A stretch of 64,000 bases of DNA, taken from contig CP060220.1 in NCBI GenBank assembly GCA_023898385.1, positions 3,038,001 to 3,102,000 on the forward strand. Reading direction: 5' to 3'. Origin of the DNA: Pseudobdellovibrionaceae bacterium (GTDB lineage Bacteria; Bdellovibrionota; Bdellovibrionia; Bdellovibrionales; UBA1609). A program made the position numbers and the translations under genes. This document shows positions 1 to 9,633 of this stretch, in pieces (position 1 is the first letter of the stretch; each line of letters begins with the position of its first letter). The notes below the pieces were generated by a model. It was not told the origin of the DNA. It saw nothing but the letters and a program-made list of their open reading frames with translations, and searched no databases.

Positions 1-2108
1 AGAATATCTATATTCGTTTTCCCATGTTAAAAATGCCTCACAATCGCTTAAGTGATCTTCTTGAAAATCGACCCGACTATGTGATTCGCCCACAGGACTC
101 TCAAGAAAATAAAGAAGCGCGGCTACTTTTGACTTTAAGTAAAAAGAAGCGGTTTTCCACATTTCTTAAAACTTATGAATACTTCACAACTAAATATCCT
201 ACTTCGACATACGATGAAATTGTTCGAAATCTGGCCGCCGAAGTTCACTATGATCTGTACCTAAGCACTAAAGATAAGTATCACTACACGGAGTTTCAAA
301 AAATATCTCAATATTTGATGGAGAACTATGCCGGGTCGGATCTCAGTGAGCGGAATCATCTGTTGTTGGCGTATTCAGATCTTAAGGAGAAAAATTACAC
401 CGAGACCATACGACAACTTCTGAGTTATTTAGAACGCTACAAAGCCGGTGACGAATACGAGCCAGCTAACTTTGCCTTGTCTGAGAGTTATCTGGGGATG
501 CAGCAATATGATAAGGCCCAAGAAGTTTTAGCAAACATAGAGGCAAACTCCAAGTTACCCAGCGCCGTAGCAGAAGCCAAGTTCAGACAGGGCGACATTC
601 TCTTTTTTCAGAAAAAATACAAGTTGGCAGCCAATGTCTACAAAGAAGCCATGCAAAAATACCCCAAATTTCGAACAACTTATCCAAATGGTCTATACAA
701 TTTAGCCGAGTCAGAGTTTTGGATGGGCCGATATCAAGAAAGTCTCAGCACCTATGTCGAGTTCGTGAAAGATTTCCCCAATCACTATCACGGAGGGTAT
801 GCCCTTACGCGCATAGGTGAGCTTCTTGAAATACTGGGTGCCAGTACAGAAAAAATCATTGGGGCCCTTTTAGAGAGCCGATTTAGATATGGCGATCATC
901 CAGGGTCGCAGGTGGCTCGAATCCGTCTGATTAGCCAACAAATGAAAGGGATGAAAGAAAAAGAATTAAGCAAATCTCTAACAGAAATAAAAGAGATTGC
1001 AAAGGGTTCGCCATTGCCACGGATGGAAGAGTTCACGACCCTCAAGATTGCCGATGGTCTGCATCGACGAAAAGAATTCGCAAGAGCCGTAAATTATTTG
1101 AAAGATTACTATCAAAAAAACCCCATGACCACCAGTCTTGATTTTTTCAGAAGGCGTATTGCCAATGAAATGTCTGACGTGGTGAAAATCAAAGTGGATA
1201 GCCAAGAATTTATAGGGGCCTTAGAGTACGTGAAGGCCAACTCTCATACCTGGTTACGTGGATCGGATCGGGTAGATATACCATTTTTTGTAGCCGAGTC
1301 CTTTGAACAGGCATCAGTCCTGGATGAGGCAGAGCGTGGATATAAGGAAGTTCTGGTCCGGCTTGAGAAGATGGCGGGCACTCAAGAAGAGAAAGAGCGT
1401 CGTGTACATGAACATTTGCCAAAGATGGCCGAAGTTAAATTGCGCCTGGCCAAAGTGTCTTTAGATCAAAGAAAATACAAAGAGTCTGACGAGTACCTAA
1501 AAAAGATCACTCAACACGAGGATCTCTCGGCCGACGACTATATCGAGATGATTCGAGTGTCGGCAAAAGTAAATGAGCGCCGGGGACTTTTGCGGTTGGC
1601 AAAACATGATCTTGAAAAACTTGTTGAAAACTGGAAAGGCCAGGCCAGTAAACTGGGGCCGGCTTATGTTGATTTGGCGGAGCTACACTATAAAGGCGGA
1701 GCATATAAAACGGCGGCAGACTATGTTGACCACGCGGCGGAAAGTCTGGCCCAAGTTCAAGAGCAGGATCCTGAGCTTGACCTAAGAATGCGGCGACTCA
1801 AGGGCGACATCCTCGTTCAGCAAGGGCAGGAGATGGCCGCCGTTGAGGCTTATTTAGGAGTCCTTGATTCCTATGAATCAAAGATGCCCTTGGGATCGCT
1901 GAGATTCAAAGTAGGCGATCTTCTCTATGCCCGTGGTGATGTAAAAGGGGCTGAGACCATATGGCAGGGGCTCGCTGATAATGACAGTCTGTATAAAACC
2001 TTAGCACAAGAAAAACTCACGCGGGCTAAATGGCAAGACGAGTACCAACGGTATGTAGATCGTATTCCAGCAGCGTCTTCAATAAATGCCAGGGAGAAGA
2101 GTCAATGA
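1..2108 (+). CDS. TPR-repeat protein of the flagellar operon (5' end outside window)
   Basis: A long helical-repeat protein of which about 700 residues are visible. The reading frame is open back to the first base of the window, and the residues before the first ATG (position 24) continue smoothly, so the true start lies upstream and the ATG at 24 is probably internal. The visible part is made of TPR-like helix pairs, for example around 'ALSESYLGMQQYDKAQEVL' and 'LYNLAESEFWMGRYQESL'. TPR arrays usually mediate protein-protein contacts. Its stop codon overlaps the ATG of the sigma-54 activator gene (ATGA), so the two are translationally coupled and it belongs to the flagellar operon. Its specific role is unknown; an assembly scaffold or a partner of the activator are guesses. 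Confidence 0.75.
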   Translation, partial: NIYIRFPMLKMPHNRLSDLLENRPDYVIRPQDSQENKEARLLLTLSKKKRFSTFLKTYEYFTTKYPTSTYDEIVRNLAAEVHYDLYLSTKDKYHYTEFQKISQYLMENYAGSDLSERNHLLLAYSDLKEKNYTETIRQLLSYLERYKAGDEYEPANFALSESYLGMQQYDKAQEVLANIEANSKLPSAVAEAKFRQGDILFFQKKYKLAANVYKEAMQKYPKFRTTYPNGLYNLAESEFWMGRYQESLSTYVEFVKDFPNHYHGGYALTRIGELLEILGASTEKIIGALLESRFRYGDHPGSQVARIRLISQQMKGMKEKELSKSLTEIKEIAKGSPLPRMEEFTTLKIADGLHRRKEFARAVNYLKDYYQKNPMTTSLDFFRRRIANEMSDVVKIKVDSQEFIGALEYVKANSHTWLRGSDRVDIPFFVAESFEQASVLDEAERGYKEVLVRLEKMAGTQEEKERRVHEHLPKMAEVKLRLAKVSLDQRKYKESDEYLKKITQHEDLSADDYIEMIRVSAKVNERRGLLRLAKHDLEKLVENWKGQASKLGPAYVDLAELHYKGGAYKTAADYVDHAAESLAQVQEQDPELDLRMRRLKGDILVQQGQEMAAVEAYLGVLDSYESKMPLGSLRFKVGDLLYARGDVKGAETIWQGLADNDSLYKTLAQEKLTRAKWQDEYQRYVDRIPAASSINAREKSQ

Positions 2109-3049
2109 ACCTAAAAGTACTACACACAGCAGACCCCACAGTTAGAAAAATTCTTGAAACGGCAGGCAACATTGCTTTAAGCCGAGCTGCGGTTTTAATC
2201 TCAGGAGAAAGTGGAACGGGAAAGGAGCTTCTGGCTCGGTACATCCACGCCAAAAGCACTCGAGCCACAAAGCCGTTTTACGCGATCAACTGTGCGGCTG
2301 TACCCGAAGGCCTTTTAGAAAGCGAACTTTTTGGATACGAAAAGGGTGCCTTCACGAGTGCCGATTCCCGAAAGATCGGAAAGTTTGAACAAGCCGATGG
2401 CAGCACTTTTCTTTTAGATGAAATCAGTGAAATGCCGTTGTTGCTGCAGGCGAAGTTATTGCGGGTTATACAAGAGGGTGAAATTGAACGTCTTGGTGGA
2501 ACTACTCCAATTAAAGTGAATGTGCGGATTATCGCCACGACCAATCGAAATTTGGCGGAGATGGTGAAGTCCGGGAAGTTTAGAGAAGATTTGTATTATA
2601 GGCTAAACGTAATTCCAATAACGTTGCCAGCACTTCGGCAGCGACCGAGAGATATTGAAATGCTCTCGAAGCTATTTGCAGAAATATCTTGTGACGAAAA
2701 CGGCCTGTTGTTGAAACAGCTTTCAGATGAGGCAAAAGCCAAGCTCGCAAGCTGGCGTTGGCCTGGAAATGTCAGAGAGTTGCAGAATGTGGTGGAGCGA
2801 TCTGTGTTGCTGTCGTCGGGCGCGATTATATCGGCAGATGAAATTTTGATTGAAGGCTATGAGGCGATGCAAGAAAAGAATGTCCAACTTAAACCGGGGT
2901 TAACGGTTTCTGAGGCTGAACGTCTATTGATTATGAAAACTCTTGAGTTCACTGAACAAAACAGAACTAGAGCCGCCCATATGTTGGGTATAAGCATTCG
3001 TACATTAAGAAATAAACTCAATGAATATAAAAGGGTGGTAACGCCATGA
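2105..3049 (+). CDS. Sigma-54-dependent activator without receiver domain (FlbD/FleQ-type)
   Basis: A bacterial enhancer-binding protein that remodels sigma-54 RNA polymerase using ATP. From the ATG at 2105 it has 314 residues: Walker A GESGTGKE at 34-41, the sigma-54 contact loop GAFTSA at 81-86, Walker B 'FLLDEIS' near 102-108, WPGNVREL at 219-226 and a Fis-type helix-turn-helix at about 287-311. There is no N-terminal receiver or FleQ-type domain; the AAA+ domain begins almost at once. An in-frame start at 2030 is possible but would overlap the previous gene by 79 bases, whereas ATG 2105 has an SD-like GGGAGAAG and overlaps the previous stop by four bases. Its position ahead of flgB and the sigma-54 promoter before fliL make it the likely regulator of flagellar genes (inference). 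Confidence 0.88.
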   Translation: MNLKVLHTADPTVRKILETAGNIALSRAAVLISGESGTGKELLARYIHAKSTRATKPFYAINCAAVPEGLLESELFGYEKGAFTSADSRKIGKFEQADGSTFLLDEISEMPLLLQAKLLRVIQEGEIERLGGTTPIKVNVRIIATTNRNLAEMVKSGKFREDLYYRLNVIPITLPALRQRPRDIEMLSKLFAEISCDENGLLLKQLSDEAKAKLASWRWPGNVRELQNVVERSVLLSSGAIISADEILIEGYEAMQEKNVQLKPGLTVSEAERLLIMKTLEFTEQNRTRAAHMLGISIRTLRNKLNEYKRVVTP

Positions 3050-3456
3050 GCCTTTTTGACAAAACCACAAATTCCCTTGGGGCGGCAACGAATATGCGCC
3101 TACTAAGGCAGAATGTAATCACAGGTAATATCGCTAATGCCGAAACTCCAGGATACAAAGCAAAAAAGTTGGATTTCGAAGCAGCCCTTTCTAGGGCCAT
3201 TGACCAAGAGGGATTTGCGAAAATGAACACAGAGCATGCAGATCATTTTCCTGTGGGCCGAGGGGCCATTTCTCGTTTGAAAGCTGACGTTTATGATAAT
3301 CCTGAGATCAATGTGACAAATGACGGAAACACTGTGGACCTTGAAACTGAAATGGCAAAGCTTTCAGAGAATACCATTTTGTATAAGGCGGCTATTCAAC
3401 TAATGAACAAGAAGTTAGCGACAATGCGCTACGCCGCTACTGAAGGGACTAGATAA
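3046..3456 (+). CDS. flgB: Flagellar proximal rod protein FlgB
   Basis: A structural rod protein joining the MS-ring region to the distal rod in the periplasm. It has 136 residues, usual for the family. The N-terminal signature 'NIANAETPGYKAK' (about residues 28-40), with an amphipathic helix before it, and a C-terminal helix ending in 'NKKLATMRYAATEG' are typical of FlgB. The start overlaps the activator stop (ATGA) and the stop overlaps the flgC start (TAATG), so translation is coupled on both sides. It is exported by the flagellar type III system and therefore has no cleaved signal peptide. Confidence 0.95.
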   Translation: MSLFDKTTNSLGAATNMRLLRQNVITGNIANAETPGYKAKKLDFEAALSRAIDQEGFAKMNTEHADHFPVGRGAISRLKADVYDNPEINVTNDGNTVDLETEMAKLSENTILYKAAIQLMNKKLATMRYAATEGTR

Positions 3457-3893
3457 TGGATTTTTCACGGGCTATGAGAGTTTCTAGCAGTGGTCTGACT
3501 TCGCAGCGGATGCGGATGAATACCATTTCTAGCAATATCGCCAACGTCAACACGACACGCACTCCAGAGGGCGGTCCATACAGACGAAAGGACGTGGTGT
3601 TTGAAGCCATTCCCGACGCTAAGGATTTTGGCGAAATATTAACGACGTCCCCCGATAAGAATGTTCAAAGAGTGCAAGTGACAGATGTCGTTGTAGACCG
3701 AAAAGCACCACTACTTAAGTATGAGCCCGACCATGTTGATGCCAATGAAGAGGGCTATGTGGCATATCCAAATATCAATTTGATGGAAGAAATGACTAAT
3801 ATGATTCAGGCCACTCGATCCTACGAGGCTAACGTCTCGGCCATGCAAGCAACAAAAGACATGGCAATGACTGCACTAGAGATTGGTCGTTAA
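3456..3893 (+). CDS. flgC: Flagellar proximal rod protein FlgC
   Basis: A second proximal rod component, 145 residues. The N-terminal rod/hook signature 'SSNIANVNTTRTPEGG' is followed by 'PYRRKDVVF', the FlgC-type continuation. The C-terminal part 'NMIQATRSYEANVSAMQATKD' is the coiled-coil motif shared by axial proteins. Its start overlaps the flgB stop by one base, and fliE follows after about 50 bases. The order flgB-flgC-fliE is a very common cassette. Confidence 0.96.
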   Translation: MDFSRAMRVSSSGLTSQRMRMNTISSNIANVNTTRTPEGGPYRRKDVVFEAIPDAKDFGEILTTSPDKNVQRVQVTDVVVDRKAPLLKYEPDHVDANEEGYVAYPNINLMEEMTNMIQATRSYEANVSAMQATKDMAMTALEIGR

Positions 3894-3944
3894 GCTTTTG
3901 GTTTTGGGATGAATGTCTGATAGAATTTAACTAAGAGGATAACC

Positions 3945-4283
3945 ATGGACGGTTTGACCATATCAACATCTGAGTCATTATTAAATACTGGTAAAACAGT
4001 ATCTGAGATTAATGACCTCAAGTTAAGAAAAGAACTACAGTCTGGAACAGATGTTTCGGATTCGAAGTCTTTTGCCGACACATTAAAAGACGCTGTGCAA
4101 TCCGTAAATGCTCTGCAAAAAGACGCTGACATAAAAATGCAACAGTTGGCCACAGGCGAGGCAAAGAACATCCCTGAAGTTATGGTTGCTGCTGAAAAGG
4201 CAGATATCGCATTTAAGTTAATGGTCCAAGTTCGAAATAAAATTATTGAAGCTTATCAAGAAGTTATGAAGATGCAGGTGTAA
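3945..4283 (+). CDS. fliE: Flagellar hook-basal body adaptor FliE
   Basis: FliE links the MS-ring (FliF) to the rod (FlgB) and is needed early for export through the gate. It has 112 residues. The C-terminal half holds the family signature: 'AEKADIAFKLMVQVRNK' followed by 'IIEAYQEVMKMQV', the helix that packs against the rod. The ATG at 3945 is preceded by AAGAGGATAACC, a good ribosome binding site. fliF starts two bases after the fliE stop. Confidence 0.94.
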   Translation: MDGLTISTSESLLNTGKTVSEINDLKLRKELQSGTDVSDSKSFADTLKDAVQSVNALQKDADIKMQQLATGEAKNIPEVMVAAEKADIAFKLMVQVRNKIIEAYQEVMKMQV

Positions 4284-4284
4284 T

Positions 4285-5934
4285 ATGCAGGACTTATTGG
4301 GCAATTTAATTGGGCAATTCCGAGAGTATACAAAGGCACTTTCGCCGGTAAAGAGAAATTCCTTACTGGCCTCAGTGCTTGTCGGATCTGTCGGTATTTC
4401 AATTGTTGTGGCTATGGTATCGGGTACCCATTATAAGCCGCTATTCACCAATGTTGCCTCTGATCAGCTGCCACTAATTGTTGAGAAACTGCAAAAGAGA
4501 AATGTGCCGTTTGACCTCCAAGATGATGGAAAAACAATCACGGTTCCAGAAGAGCTTCTTCATGCCACGCAAATGGCGATCATGGCTGAATTGGGCAACA
4601 CAAAAGTGGGCAACACAGGTCTTGAGATGTTCGCAAAACAAGACTTCGGTGTGACGTCATATGCCCAGCGTATCAACTATCAACGAGCCCTTCAGGGCGA
4701 GCTGATGCGATCGATCAATACATTGACTGCAATCAAGCAGTCAAAAGTGCTTTTGGCGATCCCCCCAAAGAAGACCTTTCTTGAGGAATCTGGTGAGCCC
4801 ACAGCTTCGGTGGTGGTGGAGCTGAATGCAGGCAAAACACTGACTGAAGAACAGGTGAAAGGAATCACATATCTTGTGGCCGCCTCTGTCGAAAAGCTGG
4901 TTCCTGAAAAGGTCACCGTTGTAGACTCTCGCGGAAAAGTGTTGTCAAAGCAATACTCAGCAGAGGGCGTGGTTTCAGCCGAACTTCTTGATCTGAAGAA
5001 GAAAGTAGAGGCCGAGTTTGAAGAAAGCATTGAATCAATGCTTTCTCGCGTTGTGGGCACTGGTAAGGTAATTGCCAAGGTGAATGCCACATTAAACCCG
5101 CGCCATACTAGCAGTGTTGAAGAGCTTGTTGATGCTGACTCTTCAGCTGTAAGAAGCCAACAATCAGAAGAAGAGCTACTCGATGGCGCCCGTAATAACC
5201 CTGCCGGCATACCCGGTGCTCGAGCGAATTTGCCAGGTGCAGAAGACCAAGGGCAAGTGGGATTTCGCCAAAACGTGCGGCGCGAGATAAAAACACTAAA
5301 TTACTCTGTGCCAAAAACAGTAAAAAGAATCAGAGAAGCCGCTGGAGACCTAGAAAGAGTAACGGTTGCGGTCTTGGTTGATGGCGTAATGACCAATGTT
5401 ACAAATGAAAAAGGCGACCAGGTTCAGCAGTGGCAAGAGCGATCAGCGGCGGATTTAGTAAAATATGAAAATATCGTTAAAAACGCCATCGGATTTAATG
5501 CCTCTCGGGGTGATTCTGTAAAAATCGAAAATATTCAATTTGAAAAAGAGGATTTTAAAGAGGCCGAAGAGCTGTTGACAAACCTTGAGCGTCGGCAACT
5601 TTTGCGAAGTCTCTTAAAGTGGTCACTCCTCGGCTTTGCTTTGGCCATGTTTTTCTTTATCGTTGTAAGGCCGTTTATGAGATGGGTAACAGACTCGTTT
5701 CAAGACACAGTTGAGGATATGTTACCTCGAACAATAGAAGAGCTTGAAGATTTGCAATCAGTAGATAACACGTTGCCAGGAATGTCAGGGGCACTACCTG
5801 TACTGGAAGAAGCCATTGATCCGAACAAAGCTGAGAGTGAACTCCTGAAAGAGCGAATAGTGACTTTGATGGGTGAAGATGTTGAAAAATCGACGGCTGC
5901 AATGAACTTGTGGTTATCAAGGAGAGATCTGTAA
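4285..5934 (+). CDS. fliF: Flagellar MS-ring protein FliF
   Basis: FliF forms the MS-ring in the inner membrane, housing the export gate and carrying the FliG switch ring. It has 549 residues, a normal length. The first membrane segment lies at about 25-45 ('SLLASVLVGSVGISIVVAM') and the second at about 447-466 ('LGFALAMFFFIVVRPF'), with ring-building motifs in the periplasmic part between them. The C-terminal tail, ending in 'AAMNLWLSRRDL', is the cytoplasmic FliG-binding region. The gene abuts fliG with no gap: the TAA is followed directly by the fliG ATG. Confidence 0.97.
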   Translation: MQDLLGNLIGQFREYTKALSPVKRNSLLASVLVGSVGISIVVAMVSGTHYKPLFTNVASDQLPLIVEKLQKRNVPFDLQDDGKTITVPEELLHATQMAIMAELGNTKVGNTGLEMFAKQDFGVTSYAQRINYQRALQGELMRSINTLTAIKQSKVLLAIPPKKTFLEESGEPTASVVVELNAGKTLTEEQVKGITYLVAASVEKLVPEKVTVVDSRGKVLSKQYSAEGVVSAELLDLKKKVEAEFEESIESMLSRVVGTGKVIAKVNATLNPRHTSSVEELVDADSSAVRSQQSEEELLDGARNNPAGIPGARANLPGAEDQGQVGFRQNVRREIKTLNYSVPKTVKRIREAAGDLERVTVAVLVDGVMTNVTNEKGDQVQQWQERSAADLVKYENIVKNAIGFNASRGDSVKIENIQFEKEDFKEAEELLTNLERRQLLRSLLKWSLLGFALAMFFFIVVRPFMRWVTDSFQDTVEDMLPRTIEELEDLQSVDNTLPGMSGALPVLEEAIDPNKAESELLKERIVTLMGEDVEKSTAAMNLWLSRRDL

Positions 5935-6972
5935 ATGGCTCGTTTAAAGAAAGTTGACAATATCGTCTTTGATAAGCTGCGTGGCCACGAAAAGGCGGCT
6001 ATTTTGATTAATTACCTGGGCGCTGAAGCCGCCAAGACAATATTTAAAAATATCGACGACGGTGACATTCGTAAACTTTTGGGAACCATGGCTCGGTATC
6101 GCATTGTACCCATAGACATCACCAAAAAGGTGCTGGAAGAATTCTATGAAATGATCAGTGAATCCGAAGACTACATTTTTTCAGAAGGTCCGACTACAAA
6201 AGAGACCGTGGTAGAGGCCGTTGGAGAAGAAAGGGCCAGAGGGATTCTTGGACACATGACCACGGGTTCACCTGTTCAGCGTCAACTAGAGAGTCTTGAG
6301 CTTGTTGACTCAAAATCTCTATCTAACTTTTTGCTGAACGAGCACCCTCAGACGATCGCCGTTATTCTTGCCCATTTGGAGCCTGAGAAAAAGGGTGAGG
6401 TTCTCAAGCGGTTGCCGGATGCTCTGCAAGCCGAGGTGGTATTGCGTTTGTCTAACCTGGACCACGTGGCACCAGAGCTAATCTCTGAGGTGGATCGGGT
6501 TTTGAAAACTGAACTCTCTAATATTGGAACTGTGGAACAGGCTTCCATGGGCGGAGTTCAGCCCGTGGCTGAAATGCTCAACGTAATGGATAAAAACACA
6601 GAAACTTCAATTATGTCGCGGATTGAAGAAAAAGACCCAATCCTGGCTGAGGAAATCAGAAAACTCATGTTCGTATTTGAAGACATTGTCAAAATTGACG
6701 ACAAAGGGATCCAGACTCTTCTTAAAGAAGTACCAAATGACAAACTTCTTTTGGCCCTTAAAACAGCTGACGATGAGATCAAGAACAAGATTTTCAAAAA
6801 TATTTCTCAACGGGCAGCCAACTTGCTCAAAGACGATCTTTCAAATATGGGGCCCTCGCGGCTTTCAGATGTGGAATCGGCCCAAGTGGAGATTGTCAAC
6901 ATTGCACGACGTCTCGAATCAGAAGGAAAGATCCTCATAGCCAGAGGTGGCTCTGAGGACTCTCTTGTTTAA
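5935..6972 (+). CDS. fliG: Flagellar motor switch protein FliG
   Basis: FliG is the rotor protein that couples MotA contact to torque and sits on FliF. It has 345 residues with the three usual domains: N-terminal FliF-binding part, middle domain with the conserved EHPQT at 136-140, and a C-terminal torque domain with a charged helix around 'LLLALKTADDEIKNKIF'. The start directly follows the fliF stop, with AAGGAGAGA as ribosome binding site inside the end of fliF. FliM and FliN, its partners, are in the second flagellar block of this window. Confidence 0.97.
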   Translation: MARLKKVDNIVFDKLRGHEKAAILINYLGAEAAKTIFKNIDDGDIRKLLGTMARYRIVPIDITKKVLEEFYEMISESEDYIFSEGPTTKETVVEAVGEERARGILGHMTTGSPVQRQLESLELVDSKSLSNFLLNEHPQTIAVILAHLEPEKKGEVLKRLPDALQAEVVLRLSNLDHVAPELISEVDRVLKTELSNIGTVEQASMGGVQPVAEMLNVMDKNTETSIMSRIEEKDPILAEEIRKLMFVFEDIVKIDDKGIQTLLKEVPNDKLLLALKTADDEIKNKIFKNISQRAANLLKDDLSNMGPSRLSDVESAQVEIVNIARRLESEGKILIARGGSEDSLV

Positions 6973-6992
6973 TAAGATAGGATGGGTAGCTC

Positions 6993-7853
6993 ATGGCTGG
7001 CAAAGAAAGGCATGTTAAACCGGTAATTTCTAGGGCGGAAGCTGAGAAAATAGTTTTTGATTATCACCCGAAGGAGTTTCCTATGGTGTTTTCAAAGCCG
7101 GCAAAAGAATTCGTTGATAAGCACTCCCACGTGGCCTCTGATTTTATCATCAGCGAACTGGTTTCAGAGCAGTCGGGCATTGCCGAGATGAACAGGCGTG
7201 GGATCGAGGCCCGCGTGGAAGAACAAGCCCTTGAACGCCTCAAAGAGGTGGAAGAAAAAGCCTACGAAGAGGCTCATAAAATAGGGCTGATCGAGGGAGA
7301 AGAGAAAGCCTTTGCCGAACATAATACTGAACTCCTTGAACGCATTCATCGGCTGGACGACCTCTTTCAAAGAGTGCAAGAACTAAAACGAGAATTGGTC
7401 GAAGTTAACGAAGTTCATATAATCAAGCTGATTTATCAAATAGCTAAACGAATAGCGCTTAAAGAGATTAAGGAAGATCCCGACGCTATCATACCTGTCA
7501 TACGTAAAGTCGTAGATGAAGCACAAACTGATGAAACTGTAGTCATACATGTATCAGAAATTGATTTAGAGATAATTGAAAAAATCAGAAAAAGAAATCA
7601 TGAGTCCACGGAATTTCTGAAGCGCATACGGCTGGAGCCTTCAGAGAGAGTATCACCCGGTGGGTGTTGGCTTGAGTCTAATTTTGGCACAATCGATGCG
7701 ACCATTGAAAAACGTGTGGAAAAAGCATGGGAACTTATCACAGAAAAACTTCCCCATATAGCGAATCAAGATGTGCTAGGGCAAATGGAAGAAAACGGGG
7801 ATGAGTCTAATTCGGATGATGGCGGAGAAAGTGACTCTGAGGGAGGTCGTTAA
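6993..7853 (+). CDS. fliH: Flagellar export apparatus stator protein FliH
   Basis: FliH dimers bind the export ATPase FliI and tether it to the C-ring. The product has 286 residues: an N-terminal extension of about 65 residues, a long charged coiled-coil region (about 70-150) rich in Glu, and a C-terminal domain related to V/A-type ATPase E subunits ('IYQIAKRIALKEIKEDPDAI', 'EPSERVSPGGCWLESNFG', 'IDATIEKRVEKAWELI'). An acidic tail rich in Asp, Ser and Gly ends the protein. The stop overlaps the fliI ATG (TAATG), matching their function as a complex. Confidence 0.93.
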   Translation: MAGKERHVKPVISRAEAEKIVFDYHPKEFPMVFSKPAKEFVDKHSHVASDFIISELVSEQSGIAEMNRRGIEARVEEQALERLKEVEEKAYEEAHKIGLIEGEEKAFAEHNTELLERIHRLDDLFQRVQELKRELVEVNEVHIIKLIYQIAKRIALKEIKEDPDAIIPVIRKVVDEAQTDETVVIHVSEIDLEIIEKIRKRNHESTEFLKRIRLEPSERVSPGGCWLESNFGTIDATIEKRVEKAWELITEKLPHIANQDVLGQMEENGDESNSDDGGESDSEGGR

Positions 7854-9184
7854 TGAGCGAAGTCCTCCCTCTCGCGCGATACGAAAAGGCCTTTTCAGGC
7901 GTGAGCCTCACAACGGACATCGGCAAAATAACTCAAGTCACCGGGGTGTTGTTGCGCGGATATGTTCCCGGCGTGAGCGTTGGAAGTATTTGTTGTGTCA
8001 CCGCAGGTGGAACCGGTCGGAGGTTTTTGGCTGAGGTTGTGGGCTTTCAGGATCGGCACGTTTTGATGATGCCGCTTGGAGAAATGCAAGGCGTGGGCCT
8101 TGGCTCGCGCGTGGAAGTTTTGCGTGGACGTGCGGTGGTGCATGTAGGGCCTGGATTGCTCGGTCGAGTGATCAACGGACTGGGTGATCCCATTGATGGT
8201 AAGGGCGAGGTGCAGGCTTATGAAGAAGCACCTCTTTACAGCGAGAACACAAATCCATTGACCCGCCCTCCTATTACTGAACCGTTGAGCCTAGGAGTGA
8301 GAGCCATAGATGGCTTGCTCACAGTTGGCAAGGGTCAACGTGTAGGAATTATGGCAGGTTCTGGAGTCGGTAAGTCGATGTTATTAGGTATGATGGCCCG
8401 TAACACTTCAGCTGATGTAAACGTCATCGCCCTAATCGGCGAGCGGGGCCGTGAAGTTCGGGAGTTTATTGAACACAACTTGGGCGAAGAGGGCCTCAGT
8501 CGTTCTATTGTGATTGTGGCTACTTCTGATCAAAGTCCTCTATTGAGAATGCGGGGTGCCTTTCTTGCCACAGCCATTGCTGAATATTTTTGCAGTTTAG
8601 GAAAAGAAGTATTGCTAATGATGGATTCGGTCACCCGATTCGCCATGGCTCAGCGAGAAATTGGATTGAGCACGGGAGAACCGCCAGCTTCAAAAGGCTA
8701 CACGCCATCAGTGTTTTCTTTGTTGCCGAAACTTCTAGAGAGGGCCGGCACATTTGAGGGGCAAGGCAGTATTACTGGTCTGTACTCAGTGCTGGTTGAA
8801 GGCGACGATATGGACGAGCCCATTGCCGATTCTGTCCGTTCCATTGTAGATGGCCACATCGTCCTGAGTCGGTCATTGGCCCAACGGGGACACTTCCCGG
8901 CCATAGATGTGTTACAAAGTGCCAGCCGGGTTATGCGGCATGTGACAAGCCCTGAGCATCAAGAGTGCGCCATAGCGGTACGAGATAATTTGGCCACCTA
9001 CAAAGATGCCGAAGATTTGATTAATATCGGTGCCTATAAAACGGGCGCAAATCCTAAGATTGATCGGTCCATTTCCCTGCACGAGCCTATTGAGCTTTTT
9101 ATGCGACAGTCAGTAAATCAATCTGTCAGTTATGAAGAAAGTCTGCGATCCCTTCAAAATCTCATTCATGGAGGGTACGGTTGA
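7853..9184 (+). CDS. fliI: Flagellum-specific export ATPase FliI
   Basis: FliI is the hexameric ATPase that helps unfold and release export substrates. It has 443 residues, the family's normal length. The beta-barrel N-domain is followed by Walker A GSGVGKS at about 169-175 and Walker B 'LLMMDSVTRFA' at about 253-263; the stretch 'TGEPPASKGYTPSVFSLLPK' is typical of type III secretion ATPases. The stop overlaps the fliJ ATG (TGATG), and a strong GGAGGG at the end of fliI serves fliJ. Confidence 0.97.
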   Translation: MSEVLPLARYEKAFSGVSLTTDIGKITQVTGVLLRGYVPGVSVGSICCVTAGGTGRRFLAEVVGFQDRHVLMMPLGEMQGVGLGSRVEVLRGRAVVHVGPGLLGRVINGLGDPIDGKGEVQAYEEAPLYSENTNPLTRPPITEPLSLGVRAIDGLLTVGKGQRVGIMAGSGVGKSMLLGMMARNTSADVNVIALIGERGREVREFIEHNLGEEGLSRSIVIVATSDQSPLLRMRGAFLATAIAEYFCSLGKEVLLMMDSVTRFAMAQREIGLSTGEPPASKGYTPSVFSLLPKLLERAGTFEGQGSITGLYSVLVEGDDMDEPIADSVRSIVDGHIVLSRSLAQRGHFPAIDVLQSASRVMRHVTSPEHQECAIAVRDNLATYKDAEDLINIGAYKTGANPKIDRSISLHEPIELFMRQSVNQSVSYEESLRSLQNLIHGGYG

Positions 9185-9633
9185 TGGCTTTTCACTTTCC
9201 ACTTGAAACACTGCTTAAGCACAGAAAACGTCAGATGGAAATGGCTCAAAGAGAGTTTGAGATCGCCCAGCACCAATTGAATCAATGTCTGCAAGAGATC
9301 GACAACATTCACCGGCAGATTCTGGAGAGTAGACAGTTGATTGCCTATGCGGAGTCACAAAAAACCACTGATACGCGTTCGGTAGACCAACTTTTTGAGT
9401 TCATCGAAGGGTCTAAGATCCGAATGAAGATAAAGCAAAATGAGGCGAGAAACCTGATGGAGGTCGCTGACAACAAGCGGCGGGTATTTCAAGAAAAAGC
9501 CACGGACCACAAAAGTCTTGAGAGACTGAAAGACCGCCGGAAAAGCGAGTACAAGGTCCAGGTGAAGAAAAAAGAGAATCAAACAATGGATGATATGAAC
9601 GTCATGCGCGGAAAACGAGGGGTGTCTGTATGA
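9184..9633 (+). CDS. fliJ: Flagellar export protein FliJ
   Basis: A small coiled-coil protein of 149 residues that inserts into the FliI ring, like the gamma subunit of F1. It is almost entirely charged, heptad-like helix. N-terminal 'FHFPLETLLKHRKRQMEMAQ' is a typical FliJ start. ATG 9184 overlaps the fliI stop; a TTG three bases upstream is also in frame but the ATG is favoured. The sequence is poorly conserved, so the call rests on length, coiled coil and position after fliI. Confidence 0.85.
   Translation: MAFHFPLETLLKHRKRQMEMAQREFEIAQHQLNQCLQEIDNIHRQILESRQLIAYAESQKTTDTRSVDQLFEFIEGSKIRMKIKQNEARNLMEVADNKRRVFQEKATDHKSLERLKDRRKSEYKVQVKKKENQTMDDMNVMRGKRGVSV

Noticed and set aside
4692..5210. 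172-codon minus-strand frame in fliF
   Set aside because: Antisense shadow, Ser/Thr-rich, no motif.
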